Part shown: positions 16,382 through 25,008 of the stretch, piece after piece
Numbering within the stretch: the stretch's first letter is position 1
Layout: every line of letters begins with the position of its first letter
Source: Spirochaetota bacterium
Lineage (GTDB): Bacteria; Spirochaetota; UBA4802; UBA5368
Length of the DNA stretch: 39,677 bases
NCBI GenBank assembly: GCA_004297825.1
Contig: SCSX01000011.1
Coordinates: 1-39,677, forward strand
Reading direction: 5' to 3'
Made by a program: the position numbers and the translations under genes
Notes under the pieces: generated by a model
What the model was told of the DNA's origin: nothing
Databases searched by the model: none
What the model saw: the letters and a program-made list of their open reading frames with translations, nothing else

Positions 16382-16528
16382 ATGAAAAGGACATTTCAGC
16401 CGAGTCGGACAAAGAGAAGCAGAAAACACGGGTTTCGCGCCCGGATGAGCACTCCGGAGGGAAGAGAGGTTTTGCGCAGAAGGCGCGCCAAGGGAAGGCA
16501 CAAATTAACTGTTTCCGATGAACGTTAA
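16382..16528 (+). CDS. rpmH: 50S ribosomal protein L34
   Basis: This 48-residue, very basic protein is a component of the large ribosomal subunit. It begins [20 protein letters not shown] and continues with [19 protein letters not shown], the L34 signature. GAGGGG lies a few bases before the ATG. It opens the conserved cluster rpmH-rnpA-yidD-yidC-jag-mnmE and is followed by rnpA after 22 bp. Confidence 0.98.
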   Translation: MKRTFQPSRTKRSRKHGFRARMSTPEGREVLRRRRAKGRHKLTVSDER

Positions 16529-16550
16529 TACGTATCGCAATGGCAGGTGA

Positions 16551-16928
16551 GTGAAAAAGATTTATTCATTAAAAGGCAGGAATGTTTTTAAAGAGGTTTT
16601 TACTCGGGGCAAACGCTTCAACAGGGAAGGGGTCCAACTGATCGTTCTTAAGCATGACGGCGGCAGAAAAAATTTGCGCAGATCCGCCCAATCCGATGAA
16701 AACGCGAGCCTGGTCGGGATTTCTATTGGAAAATCTTACGGCAATGCGGTTCAGAGGAATCGGGCGAAAAGAAGAATTCGTGCAATCGCGGGCGAATTGC
16801 TGCCGGATCTGAAAGAGGGTTATTATATTATAGTCCGTCCGGGAATTGAGTTTAAGAAGACCGGCCACGACGCGGCTTCGGAAAACATCCGGTGTTTGTT
16901 CAGGAAAGCGGGCATAGTGAATGTATGA
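16551..16928 (+). CDS. rnpA: Ribonuclease P protein component
   Basis: The protein subunit of RNase P matures tRNA 5' ends together with the RNA subunit. At 125 residues it has the normal length, with the [20 protein letters not shown] start and the signature [14 protein letters not shown] (the RNR motif that contacts RNA). A basic insertion before the signature (about residues 37-50) is slightly long. The start is GTG with AGGTGA immediately upstream. Its TGA overlaps the ATG of yidD (ATGA), so the two are translationally coupled. Confidence 0.97.
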   Translation: MKKIYSLKGRNVFKEVFTRGKRFNREGVQLIVLKHDGGRKNLRRSAQSDENASLVGISIGKSYGNAVQRNRAKRRIRAIAGELLPDLKEGYYIIVRPGIEFKKTGHDAASENIRCLFRKAGIVNV

Positions 16929-17152
16929 GAACCAGTGCTGTAGCATCTTCTATCCTGATCGGTGCGGTCAGGTTTTATAAAATGGCTGTATCACCCTATC
17001 TGCCCCCCTCGTGCAGGTTTTATCCGTCATGTTCGGGGTATGCAATAGAGGCTTTACAAAAACACGGGCCAGTAAAAGGACTTCTGTTTTCGATCCACCG
17101 GATTTTACGATGCAATCCATTCTGTAAAGGCGGATACGATCCGGTACCCTGA
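16925..17152 (+). CDS. yidD: Membrane protein insertion efficiency factor
   Basis: YidD is a small membrane-associated protein that helps YidC insert inner-membrane proteins. The 75-residue product has the family core: an amphipathic N-terminal helix, [30 protein letters not shown] and the terminal [13 protein letters not shown]. The ATG at 16925, overlapping the rnpA stop, is chosen over a GTG in frame at 16892 because that would add 11 residues lying inside rnpA. The neighbours on both sides match the usual cluster. Confidence 0.96.
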   Translation: MRTSAVASSILIGAVRFYKMAVSPYLPPSCRFYPSCSGYAIEALQKHGPVKGLLFSIHRILRCNPFCKGGYDPVP

Positions 17153-17235
17153 ATCTTTGAGTAGTTTGTTGCGCGGCCTCGGGCATTTCCTCTCCCCCTG
17201 AATGAATCTCTTCCATTCACTAACCTGATTGTGCG

Positions 17236-17253
17236 CCGCCGCATGTGCGGCGG
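17236..17253 (+). other. GC hairpin between yidD and yidC
   Basis: CCGCCGC (17236-17242), loop ATGT, GCGGCGG (17247-17253) makes a 7 bp GC stem. No T-run follows, so it is more likely an RNA processing, pausing or stability element inside the operon than a terminator. The yidD-yidC gap of 134 bp also allows an internal promoter, but none is clear. Confidence 0.5.
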
Positions 17254-17286
17254 ATTTCGAAATTATTTGAACATAGGATATACTAT

Positions 17287-18939
17287 ATGGAAAAGCGGGC
17301 AGTAGTCGCGATCGCGTTATCACTCGCGGTATGGCTTATTTGGTCATATTTCTTTCTCAAGCCCACGCCGCAGAAACAGGAAAGCCCGTCTCAGGAAACC
17401 CGTATCGAAGAAAAGGCTAAGGTGCCTGAGAAGAAGCCGGAAATACCCGCCGCGGCTGCTGCGTTATCCGTCCAGGGAACACAGGGCCGGCTTGAATCCT
17501 TCACGATTTCCACGGCAAAATATAAAGCGGTGCTTTCAAGCAAGGGCGCGGCGGTATCAAGCTTTGTATTGAAAGATCGAAACATTGAGCTGGTCGTCGG
17601 GGAGAATCAGTTCAACGCCAGGGGCGTGTTCGATTTTCCCCTTCACCTGAGCGAAGCGGAATTCCTCGGCAAGGGGGGATTGGATGATATCATCTGGAAC
17701 GCGGAAAAGATTTCGGAATTCCAGTATCGTTTCTCCGCAAATCTTACCGCGGGCAGATCCCCCCTCAGGGTTGAAAAAACATACACATTTTCCGACAAGA
17801 ACGATTATTTCAAACTGAGCTTTCGGATTTTGAACCAGGGCCAGGAGGAAATCAACCTTCCCGGGCGCTCGATAATCGTCTCCCCGTCCGACTTCTTGGG
17901 ACCCCACATGGATTTCAACAATTCGTATAACCTTTTGAGCGGGATTTACTTCATGAATAACTCGTTCGAAAAATTGGAGAAGGGCGGGCTGTTTTCCCAG
18001 GGCGGCGACGTCAAGACCAAGGAGGGGGCCACCCAGTGGATCGGCGTGATGAGCCGCTATTTCCTTCTTATCATGCTGCCGGAAGATTTTTCAGGGACGT
18101 CCGTGATCACCGACAATCGCAAGGTGTCCGGGTATCGCACCGGTCTTGCCATTCCGGTCGAAGCGATCAAGCCCGGAAAGGACCTCACAAAGTCATTCAA
18201 GATATACATAGGCCCCAAGGACAAGGAAGTGCTCCGCGCGGTGGATGAAAAGCTCATCGATGCCGCCGACGTCAGCAAGTGGATCGAGCCCATTCGCGAT
18301 TTTCTCTTATGGTCGCTTACCAAAATAAACATGCTTTTCGGCAACTTCGGATGGTCGCTGGTTGTTTTTTCATTGATCACCAAAATCATTCTGCTTCCGC
18401 TCACCATGCGTTCAACCGAATCCATGAAAAAGCTCCAGGCACTCAATCCCCAGATCACCGAGATTCGGGCCAAGTTCAAGGATAAGCCCGACCAGATGAA
18501 CAAGAAGATCATGGCACTCTACAAGCAAAATAAGGTCAACCCGCTCAGCGGCTGTCTTCCCCTGCTGTTGCAGATGCCTTTCTTTTTCGCCCTGTACAGC
18601 GCGCTTATCAATTCCATCGACCTTTGGCAGGCGCCGTTCGTACTGTGGATCAAAGACCTCTCTCTTCCCGATACGATCTTCACGGTAATGGATTTCAACG
18701 TCAATGTCCTGCCGATAATTATGACCGGCACGACGTACCTTCAGCAAAAAATGAGCACCGGCGAGGCGACCGGACAACAGCAGAAAATGCTCATGTTCAT
18801 GCCGTTATTTTTTATAGTAATATTCTGGAACATGCCGTCCGGCCTTGTACTCTACTGGATAATGCAGAACGTGCTCCAGATACTTCACCAACTGTATATC
18901 AATCGCAAGTCGAATGGTACCGCGCTTCAGAAGGCATAG
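17287..18939 (+). CDS. yidC: Membrane protein insertase YidC
   Basis: YidC inserts and folds inner-membrane proteins, alone or with SecYEG. The product is about 550 residues from the ATG at 17287, which gives a clean N-terminal membrane helix (residues 4-23, VVAIALSLAVWLIWSYFFLK). A long periplasmic beta domain, typical of diderm YidC, follows at about 40-345. The conserved C-terminal core (about 350-545) shows WSLVVFSLITKIILLPLT, NPLSGCLPLLLQMPFFFALY and SGLVLYWIMQNVLQI. The frame is open to 17245, but those extra residues precede a weak AGGA site. Its cluster position between yidD and jag is standard. Confidence 0.97.
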   Translation: MEKRAVVAIALSLAVWLIWSYFFLKPTPQKQESPSQETRIEEKAKVPEKKPEIPAAAAALSVQGTQGRLESFTISTAKYKAVLSSKGAAVSSFVLKDRNIELVVGENQFNARGVFDFPLHLSEAEFLGKGGLDDIIWNAEKISEFQYRFSANLTAGRSPLRVEKTYTFSDKNDYFKLSFRILNQGQEEINLPGRSIIVSPSDFLGPHMDFNNSYNLLSGIYFMNNSFEKLEKGGLFSQGGDVKTKEGATQWIGVMSRYFLLIMLPEDFSGTSVITDNRKVSGYRTGLAIPVEAIKPGKDLTKSFKIYIGPKDKEVLRAVDEKLIDAADVSKWIEPIRDFLLWSLTKINMLFGNFGWSLVVFSLITKIILLPLTMRSTESMKKLQALNPQITEIRAKFKDKPDQMNKKIMALYKQNKVNPLSGCLPLLLQMPFFFALYSALINSIDLWQAPFVLWIKDLSLPDTIFTVMDFNVNVLPIIMTGTTYLQQKMSTGEATGQQQKMLMFMPLFFIVIFWNMPSGLVLYWIMQNVLQILHQLYINRKSNGTALQKA

Positions 18940-18953
18940 TGACTAATCATGGC

Positions 18954-18972
18954 GGGGCGGGTCTCCCGCCCC
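18954..18972 (+). other. GC-rich hairpin between yidC and jag
   Basis: GGGGCGGG (18954-18961), loop TCT and CCCGCCCC (18965-18972) form a very stable 8 bp stem in the 62 bp gap. No T-run follows. It may pause transcription or protect the upstream mRNA so that yidC and jag are expressed at different levels. Confidence 0.55.
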
Positions 18973-19001
18973 GGGTGCGAATATATACAAAGGGGGCTGT
19001 T

Positions 19002-19643
19002 ATGAAAGTATATGAACTTGAAGGAAAAACAGTCGAGGACGCCACCAAGAAAGCGACGACCGAACTGCGTATCGGCGATATATCCAGGGCGAAGATCGAA
19101 GTGATCGACCAGGGGAAAAGCGGAATTTTCGGTTTCGGCGTATCGAGGCCCGCGAAGATACGCGTATACTACAATGATGAGACCATGGACGTGGGCGAGC
19201 TCACCAGGGAAGTGCTCCTCGATATCCTGGATAAGATGGGGGTTGACGCCAAGGTCAGGGACCTCAAGGAAGGCGAAAGCAAGGTATACGTAGAGCTCGA
19301 AAGCAGCCGTTCCGGGCTTGTAATCGGCAAGAAAGGCGCCACACTCGAGGCCCTGCAGTTCATCGTGAACCTCATCGTGAGCCACAAGACGAAGAGCGAG
19401 AAAAAAATAATCCTCGACATAGAATCGTACCGCGCCAAGCGCGAAAAAGCGCTGCGCAAACTCTCCCGTGAAATCGCGCTCAAGGTCGCGAAAACCGGCA
19501 AACCGTGGACGCTGGAACCCATGAACCCGTTCGAGAGAAGGCTCATTCATCTTACCCTACAGAACGACAACCGTGTCACCACCAAGAGCGAGGGACAGGG
19601 AATTTACCGAAAGGTGAAAATATCTCCCAATATCACGCGGTGA
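19002..19643 (+). CDS. jag: Jag/KhpB-type RNA-binding protein (Jag_N, KH, R3H)
   Basis: The 213-residue product has three parts. An N-terminal Jag_N domain comes first (1-50; VYELEGKTVEDATKKATTEL and GKSGIFGFG). A KH domain follows with the GxxG loop in VIGKKGATLEALQFI (about residues 108-122). The C-terminal R3H region has LEPMNPFERRLIHLTLQND. Members bind RNA and affect cell division, envelope and gene expression. AGGGGG lies a few bases before the ATG at 19002; the frame continues upstream inside yidC but has no ribosome site. mnmE starts 3 bp after the stop. Confidence 0.96.
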   Translation: MKVYELEGKTVEDATKKATTELRIGDISRAKIEVIDQGKSGIFGFGVSRPAKIRVYYNDETMDVGELTREVLLDILDKMGVDAKVRDLKEGESKVYVELESSRSGLVIGKKGATLEALQFIVNLIVSHKTKSEKKIILDIESYRAKREKALRKLSREIALKVAKTGKPWTLEPMNPFERRLIHLTLQNDNRVTTKSEGQGIYRKVKISPNITR

Positions 19644-19646
19644 GAC

Positions 19647-21005
19647 ATGTTTGTTGACACCATCTGTGCGCCCGCGACCGGGCTCGTACATTCTTCAATT
19701 GCAGTTATTCGCGTGAGCGGCCCTGAAACACTCAGGGCCGTTTCTGCCATCTTCTCCAGGCCGGAAAAACTGGAGCCCCGGACCGCGGCGTACGGCAGCA
19801 TTCGGGACGCGGGTGAGATCGTTGACGACGTAATCGCGATTTACTTCAAGGCCCCGGCGAGCTTTACGGGCGAGGACATGGCGGAGATCAGCTGCCATGG
19901 GAATCCTGTTATCGTGAACAGGATTCTCGCCCTGCTGATACGACATGGCGCGCGCATTGCCGGTCCGGGAGAATTCAGCAAGCGGGCGTTCCTCCACGGT
20001 AAAATCGACCTGACCGCGGCCGAGGCAATCAATCACATTGTTAAAGCCCGCGGCGACTGGGAAATTCAAGCCGCGATCCGGCAGATGCATGGGTCCCTTA
20101 AGAACCTGGTCGCAAAAATCCGCAATGAGCTCATCGGGTTAAAAGCCGACATCGAATGCGGCATAGATTTTTCGGAGGAGGGCATCGAATTCATTTCCGG
20201 AGAACAGGCCATTCAAAAAGTGGAGGAACTCATAACGGGGATCGAGGATATGATGCGCCGCTGCCGCATCGGCGGCAGGCTTTCGGGCGGGATTGACGTC
20301 CCCATCGTGGGGAAACCCAATGTCGGCAAATCGAGCATCCTCAACCTTTTGCTGAACGCCGAGCGCGCCATCGTCTCGAACCTCCCCGGGACCACACGCG
20401 ACATGATACGGGAGAGCGTACGAATCGCGGGAATCGAAATCAACCTTTTCGACACGGCGGGGATCGATACCACCGAATGCGCGATAGAGCTTAAGGGAAT
20501 AGAATTCAGCCGCCGGAAAATCGAATCGTCTCCCCTGATCATCATCGTGCTTGACGCGACGACGGGAATCCGGGACGCGGACCGGGCTATCATGGAGCAC
20601 GCCGCGGGGAAGAGAACCATATACCTCGTAAACAAAACGGATCTCGCGGGGGAGGAGGAAAGTGCGCGCATTATCGCTTCACTTGACGTCCCCGAGGCCA
20701 TCGCGTTTTCGGCATGTACCGGCGCGGGTCTCGCCGCTTTCGAGAACATGATCTCCTCGCTGCTCCTGGACGAGTTCGCGGACACCCGGGACGCCTTCGT
20801 CGCCGATACGCGCATCATCGCGCTTCTTGAAAGCGCCCTTGTCAAGGCACGCGGCACGATCGACCTGCTCGTCCACAGCGAACCGCCGGAAATAATCGCG
20901 TTTTCAATTCAGGAAATACTCGACGAGATGGGAGAAATTACGGGGGAGATTTCGCCCGACGAGGTGCTCAATTCCATTTTCAGCCGGTTCTGTATCGGTA
21001 AATAG
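19647..21005 (+). CDS. mnmE: tRNA modification GTPase MnmE
   Basis: MnmE with MnmG makes the 5-carboxymethylaminomethyl (or taurine-like) modification at U34 of tRNAs reading two-codon boxes. The 452-residue product has the folate-binding N-terminal domain (DTICAPATGLVHSSIAVIRV; FTGEDMAEISCHGNP), the helical domain and the inserted G domain: GKPNVGKSS (222-230), LPGTTRD, DTAGID and NKTD. The terminal FCIGK motif with the essential Cys is present. It closes the forward cluster. mnmG, often next door, is not in this window. Confidence 0.98.
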   Translation: MFVDTICAPATGLVHSSIAVIRVSGPETLRAVSAIFSRPEKLEPRTAAYGSIRDAGEIVDDVIAIYFKAPASFTGEDMAEISCHGNPVIVNRILALLIRHGARIAGPGEFSKRAFLHGKIDLTAAEAINHIVKARGDWEIQAAIRQMHGSLKNLVAKIRNELIGLKADIECGIDFSEEGIEFISGEQAIQKVEELITGIEDMMRRCRIGGRLSGGIDVPIVGKPNVGKSSILNLLLNAERAIVSNLPGTTRDMIRESVRIAGIEINLFDTAGIDTTECAIELKGIEFSRRKIESSPLIIIVLDATTGIRDADRAIMEHAAGKRTIYLVNKTDLAGEEESARIIASLDVPEAIAFSACTGAGLAAFENMISSLLLDEFADTRDAFVADTRIIALLESALVKARGTIDLLVHSEPPEIIAFSIQEILDEMGEITGEISPDEVLNSIFSRFCIGK

Positions 21006-21025
21006 CGCGCCTGCCGCGATCGTCC

Positions 21026-22036
21026 CTACATCCCCGCCTGGATAAAATATGGTTTTAAAACCGCGTCGTTCAGGAGAATGTCGGCATAGGCGCGCCTCAT
21101 TATTTCCCGGTAGCCCGTGGCGTCCGCCGCTTCCGAGAAGAGGTGTCCGATAAATCTCGCCAGGCAATACCGAGCCCCTTCCGCGTTTCCGGTCCTCGCC
21201 TTCAGCCGTGCCATGACGTAGAGCCCCATGCTCATATCCCTGAATCCGCATTCCCCGCGCATCATCTCCTCAATGAGTGCGATTCCCCTGCCGGGATCTC
21301 CTTTTCGCTCGCTATATAAGGCGGCCATGATTTCCCTGCGCGCACCGTAGGGATGTGCAGCCCGCTCCTCATATTCGGCACGTTTGAGCTCCGTCGCGAA
21401 AGACGAAATCTTATCCTTCTCTTTACCGGCCATATCGGCGAGCGCGCGCTTGAACCTTTCATGATTCCTTATCCTGTCGAAAAGAGGCTCCCGGGCGGCA
21501 AGGAGCCGGCCATTCAGCCCGCCGCGGACCGCCTCCTCGAAATGGGATAGCGCCTCCTCCTCGTTTCGGCGCGCGAGGCACGAGAGCGCCAGTTCATATT
21601 CCTTCCAGCATGCGCCGTTGCCGGATGCCATATCTTCCAGCAGTCGCTCGTTTCCTCCCGCGCCGGCCCTTGCATTGCCGGCGAACAGGTAGGCAAGCGC
21701 CTTATGATTTCCCTCGCCGTGCGCGTCCCTGAAAACTTCAAGGGCTTCGTCCGGCTTCTTCTCCATTGCAAGAAGCACGCCGTAATCGACGTGCGCGTAA
21801 GGGCGCGCGGTCCTGCTTTTCATGAGGACTTTTATTATGCGGAAGGCTTCGTCTTTTTTCCCGTCATAATACGAGAGGAACGCGTCGATGCCGGGAGGCT
21901 CGGCGTCCTCGCGGGCGTGGAGGAAATCGCGTTCACCGGCCGGGAAGAGCATTACGGCTGTTAGCGAACATCCACAGAGCAGCCGCTTTAAGCCCCGGAA
22001 TCCGGGGCGATGCGATTTTTCCGCTTGAAGGCGCAT
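21026..22036 (-). CDS. Exported helical-repeat (TPR-like) protein
   Basis: The 336-residue product has a basic N-terminus and a hydrophobic stretch (RLLCGCSLTAVMLFPAG) that could be a signal peptide or lipoprotein signal. The rest is almost wholly helical with degenerate TPR spacing (VDYGVLLAMEKKPDEALEVF, YELALSCLARRNEEEALSHF, LYVMARLKARTGNAEGARYC). Such repeats usually mediate protein contacts. GGGGGG lies 5 bp before the ATG. It is the last gene of a four-gene reverse operon and starts 11 bp after the immunophilin gene stops. It ends 20 bp from mnmE. No specific partner can be named. Confidence 0.7.
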   Translation of the reverse strand: MRLQAEKSHRPGFRGLKRLLCGCSLTAVMLFPAGERDFLHAREDAEPPGIDAFLSYYDGKKDEAFRIIKVLMKSRTARPYAHVDYGVLLAMEKKPDEALEVFRDAHGEGNHKALAYLFAGNARAGAGGNERLLEDMASGNGACWKEYELALSCLARRNEEEALSHFEEAVRGGLNGRLLAAREPLFDRIRNHERFKRALADMAGKEKDKISSFATELKRAEYEERAAHPYGARREIMAALYSERKGDPGRGIALIEEMMRGECGFRDMSMGLYVMARLKARTGNAEGARYCLARFIGHLFSEAADATGYREIMRRAYADILLNDAVLKPYFIQAGM

Positions 22037-22047
22037 CGGACCCCCCG

Positions 22048-23118
22048 CTATTTATGCTTCTTTACCGCGAGCAGCTCCACGTCGAACACGAGCCATGCCT
22101 TGGGCGGTATGACCGGGGGCCTTCCCTTGGCACCGTAGGCGAGCGCAAAGGGAATGATGAGGACGCGTTTCTCGCCTTCCTTCATGTCGAGGAAGGCCTC
22201 GTCCCACCCTGCGATGACCCGGTGAACGCCAATCTCGGTTTCGAAGGGGCTTCCCCGATCGACGCTGCTGTCGAACTTTTTGCCGTCCGCGAGGTACCCG
22301 GTGTAATGCGCGACGATCACGTCTCCCTGCGACGGTGAGGAACCCGTACCCGCGCTCCGCACGAAATGCCGCAGACCCGACTTGCTGACGGTGATTTTTT
22401 GCATATCCACGCCCATGCCCGCGAGCAGCGGTTTCAGTTTCTCCATCTCGCCCTCGCCCGATTTCTTGACCGCCTCCTCGTTTTTCGAGAAGGCTTTTTC
22501 GGCATCGAACGCCTGGGCCGCGCTTCCCACCCTGATAATCTTCACCTTGTTGAGAACGACTTCTTCAACAGGCCTGTCGCTCCGGTCGGTGCGCACCGTG
22601 CCGATCGCCCTGAGCACATCTTCTCCCTTTACCAGGCGCCCGAACACCGTGTGCTTGCCGTCAAGGTGAGGCGTGGGCGCGAGCGTTATGAAAAACTGGC
22701 TGCCGTTGGTATCGGGGCCGGAGTTCGCCATTGATAGAATCCCTTCCCGATCATGTTTGAGCGTCGGGTGGAACTCGTCCATGAAGCTGTAACCGGGGTT
22801 TCCGCGGCCGTTCCCCTGGGGGCAGCCGCCCTGGATCATGAATCCCTTGATGACCCGGTGAAAAATAAGCCCGTTGTAGAATTCCCGTTTCTCCATCTTC
22901 CCCGTTTTAGGATTTGCGCTTTCCATGGTCCCCTCCGCGAGCCCCACGAAGCTGCCCACGGCAACGGGCGCCTTTTCAAATTCAAGCCGCACCAGCATAT
23001 CGCCCTTGCTTGTTTTCAGCAGGGCGTAAAGCCCGTCCTCTTTAACCTCGATGTCGCTTCCGCACGCGGCAACGGCGACCATAAGCACCACCCCCAGAAT
23101 CCATAGTATTCGCATCAT
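22048..23118 (-). CDS. Cyclophilin-FKBP dual peptidyl-prolyl isomerase lipoprotein
   Basis: This 356-residue lipoprotein (lipobox VAAC, Cys19) fuses two unrelated proline isomerases. Residues about 30-200 are a cyclophilin with FHRVIKGFMIQGG, NGSQFFITLAPTPHLDG and TVFGRLVKG. Residues about 265-352 are an FKBP with YTGYLADGKKFDSS, VIAGWDEAFLDMKEGEKR and IPFALAYGAKG. A charged helical linker of about 50 residues joins them. It probably assists folding of periplasmic or outer-membrane proteins. Dual-family immunophilins are known from Toxoplasma and some bacteria, but remain uncommon. GGGGAGA lies 5 bp before the ATG. It lies between the VanY-like gene (19 bp) and the helical-repeat gene (11 bp). 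Confidence 0.93.
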   Translation of the reverse strand: MMRILWILGVVLMVAVAACGSDIEVKEDGLYALLKTSKGDMLVRLEFEKAPVAVGSFVGLAEGTMESANPKTGKMEKREFYNGLIFHRVIKGFMIQGGCPQGNGRGNPGYSFMDEFHPTLKHDREGILSMANSGPDTNGSQFFITLAPTPHLDGKHTVFGRLVKGEDVLRAIGTVRTDRSDRPVEEVVLNKVKIIRVGSAAQAFDAEKAFSKNEEAVKKSGEGEMEKLKPLLAGMGVDMQKITVSKSGLRHFVRSAGTGSSPSQGDVIVAHYTGYLADGKKFDSSVDRGSPFETEIGVHRVIAGWDEAFLDMKEGEKRVLIIPFALAYGAKGRPPVIPPKAWLVFDVELLAVKKHK

Positions 23119-23137
23119 TAAAATCTCCCCTCCGCTT

Positions 23138-23917
23138 CTACTTGCACGCCTCGTTTACGGCATTCACGTATATAATTGCGAGATGACCGGCCTCGACCGC
23201 TCCCTGGAACAGGGCATCGGCGGTGAATGCGGCCGGGCTTGCGCCGAACAGCGTTTCCCATCGCGACAAAAAGCCCGCCGAGAGCGGAACGTAGGACCAG
23301 TGCCATCGCTCCTCCTGGTACCCCGCGGTACGGCCCGCGGTATACGGCTGGCAGAAACCGAACCTCCCCGCGTTGATCTTCATCCACTGGTACAGTATCG
23401 CCCCGTCCCCCCTGTCATAATACTCGTTGTACAGTTCGTTGAGGTCCAGATCGGTTCCCCAGTGATGGCGCGACGTCCCGGGCATGGATGAATACCTTAG
23501 AATGATTTTCGCGCGACCGAGCGCCCCGGGGTATGCCTCGTTCAGCCGCGTCCCGTCTACGGGCGTCGCCCCGCTCCACTTGTTTTCCCATATCCATTTC
23601 TGGTCCGCCCACGTGCGCGTCGCGCTCACGACCCTGAACGGCGTGTGCGGATGTGATTCGCGAAAACTTTTATAAAGCGCCAAAAACGCCTCCGCGGCCT
23701 CCCGGCGCAGATACTGCTGTCTGCCGTCGGTGGGTATCCCCATGGAGGACAGCTCGACGAAAAGCGGGTGCTCGGCCGGTGAAAATCTTCCCCGCAGGTA
23801 TTCCCTGGCCTGGATGCCGCCGAACAGCGTCGTATCGTCCGCACGGCCGCACCCGGGAAAACATGCGGAAATCAGAACGAGCGCGACAAACGCGGAAGCA
23901 CCGTTGAATAAACTCAT
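23138..23917 (-). CDS. VanY-like D,D-carboxypeptidase (LAS peptidase family)
   Basis: The 259-residue exported protein trims peptide stems of peptidoglycan, by family. The zinc site is SRHHWGTDLD with His151 and Asp158 (SxHxxGxxxD motif), and ERWHWSY gives the third ligand His206. A signal peptide or lipoprotein signal is present (VALVLISACFPGC). Its ATG overlaps the TGA of the ChaN-like gene (ATGA), so the two are translationally coupled. D,D- versus L,D- or D,D-dipeptidase specificity cannot be told from the motifs. Length and motif order are normal for the VanY/DacB-like group. Confidence 0.9.
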   Translation of the reverse strand: MSLFNGASAFVALVLISACFPGCGRADDTTLFGGIQAREYLRGRFSPAEHPLFVELSSMGIPTDGRQQYLRREAAEAFLALYKSFRESHPHTPFRVVSATRTWADQKWIWENKWSGATPVDGTRLNEAYPGALGRAKIILRYSSMPGTSRHHWGTDLDLNELYNEYYDRGDGAILYQWMKINAGRFGFCQPYTAGRTAGYQEERWHWSYVPLSAGFLSRWETLFGASPAAFTADALFQGAVEAGHLAIIYVNAVNEACK

Positions 23918-24867
23918 TTATCTTCATCCTTCCGGTTGAACCGGGTGACCATCAAATAGTCGGCAACGGGCAGCGAGAGGAACCTCATCCCCGCGTGATC
24001 GAAATCGATCTCGCGGAAAATTTTCCGCTCCGATTCCCCCAACTCGAGCTCGCCGCTCTGGGAGAGGACGAGTATCCTCTCCGTGACGTCGGGGAGCGCC
24101 GATTTTACCCTTCCCGGGATGCCAAGCCCGTAGGCCACGTGCGCCGCGCCCGCAATAACCACCATGGTTTTCCCCCGGCTGCCGGGCTCCCGCAGCGCGC
24201 GTACGATCGCTCCCGCCATCGCGTCATCACGGACCGCCTGGGCCTGGAACACGCGGTGCAGGCTCTTTTCATTCACGAAGCTGTGCACTCCGAGAAGCTT
24301 CTTGACGTATTTTTCATAGCGCGCGCTCGCATGAAACGGCGCCGGAAGCTCGGCCCTGAACGTTTCCGATATACCCTCGCGGCCGTTGTGTGCGACATCC
24401 CGTACCAGCTCGGTGCGCGCGTTGAGCGCGAGTATCGTGCCCCCGCCCGCATGCGCCGCCTCGACGAGCGGGCGATAATCCGGATAATTGCTCCAGCGTT
24501 CCGCCCATTTCGTTTGTGCGGCAAAATCCATGAAGTCGATTTCACCGGAATTGTATCGATCAAGCGCGGCCTGGTTGAACGATTCCACCTGCTCAATGGC
24601 CAGCACGACGGACCTGCCGCGCCCCTTAAGTTCCGTAACGATACGCACTTGTTCCGCGTGATGCCGCGCGATCGTATGCGATTCACCTATATATATGACC
24701 GATACGCCCTGCAGATCATCGATCATGGACTGGAAGGATACCGGTTCGCCGCGATACAGGTCTATCCAGAACGAGCAGTGCGTATCGGCAGATCCGGCCG
24801 CGCGTGCGGTTCCCTCGAGAAATACGGCGAGCATGAATAGGGTCAGGAGCGTCCGCGTGGCCTTCAT
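23914..24867 (-). CDS. ChaN-like (haem-binding uptake, DUF399) family protein
   Basis: The 317-residue exported protein has a signal peptide (LLTLFMLAVFLEGTARA-AG). It carries the two conserved ChaN motifs: VIYIGESHTIARHH at about residues 57-70 and a later GAAHVAYGLGIP near residue 240. The family is linked to iron or haem binding at the cell surface, and is related to EreA-like folds. In the few studied members the Glu and His of GExH contribute to the ligand site, and both are kept here. It is the first gene of a reverse operon and overlaps the VanY-like gene by 4 bp. The true ligand here is inferred. Confidence 0.8.
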   Translation of the reverse strand: MKATRTLLTLFMLAVFLEGTARAAGSADTHCSFWIDLYRGEPVSFQSMIDDLQGVSVIYIGESHTIARHHAEQVRIVTELKGRGRSVVLAIEQVESFNQAALDRYNSGEIDFMDFAAQTKWAERWSNYPDYRPLVEAAHAGGGTILALNARTELVRDVAHNGREGISETFRAELPAPFHASARYEKYVKKLLGVHSFVNEKSLHRVFQAQAVRDDAMAGAIVRALREPGSRGKTMVVIAGAAHVAYGLGIPGRVKSALPDVTERILVLSQSGELELGESERKIFREIDFDHAGMRFLSLPVADYLMVTRFNRKDEDK

Positions 24868-25008
24868 GCCTGAACCCTGCGGGGAGGGGATTCATTTTTC
24901 AAGGATTTTTTACCTTCCTCCCGTTTCGTCTTCAAAATTGCGCTGCGGCGGCGATTATTAGTGTTGACGGTTCCACACCCCCGCGTATTTCTCGGTAAGG
25001 GCGAAAAA

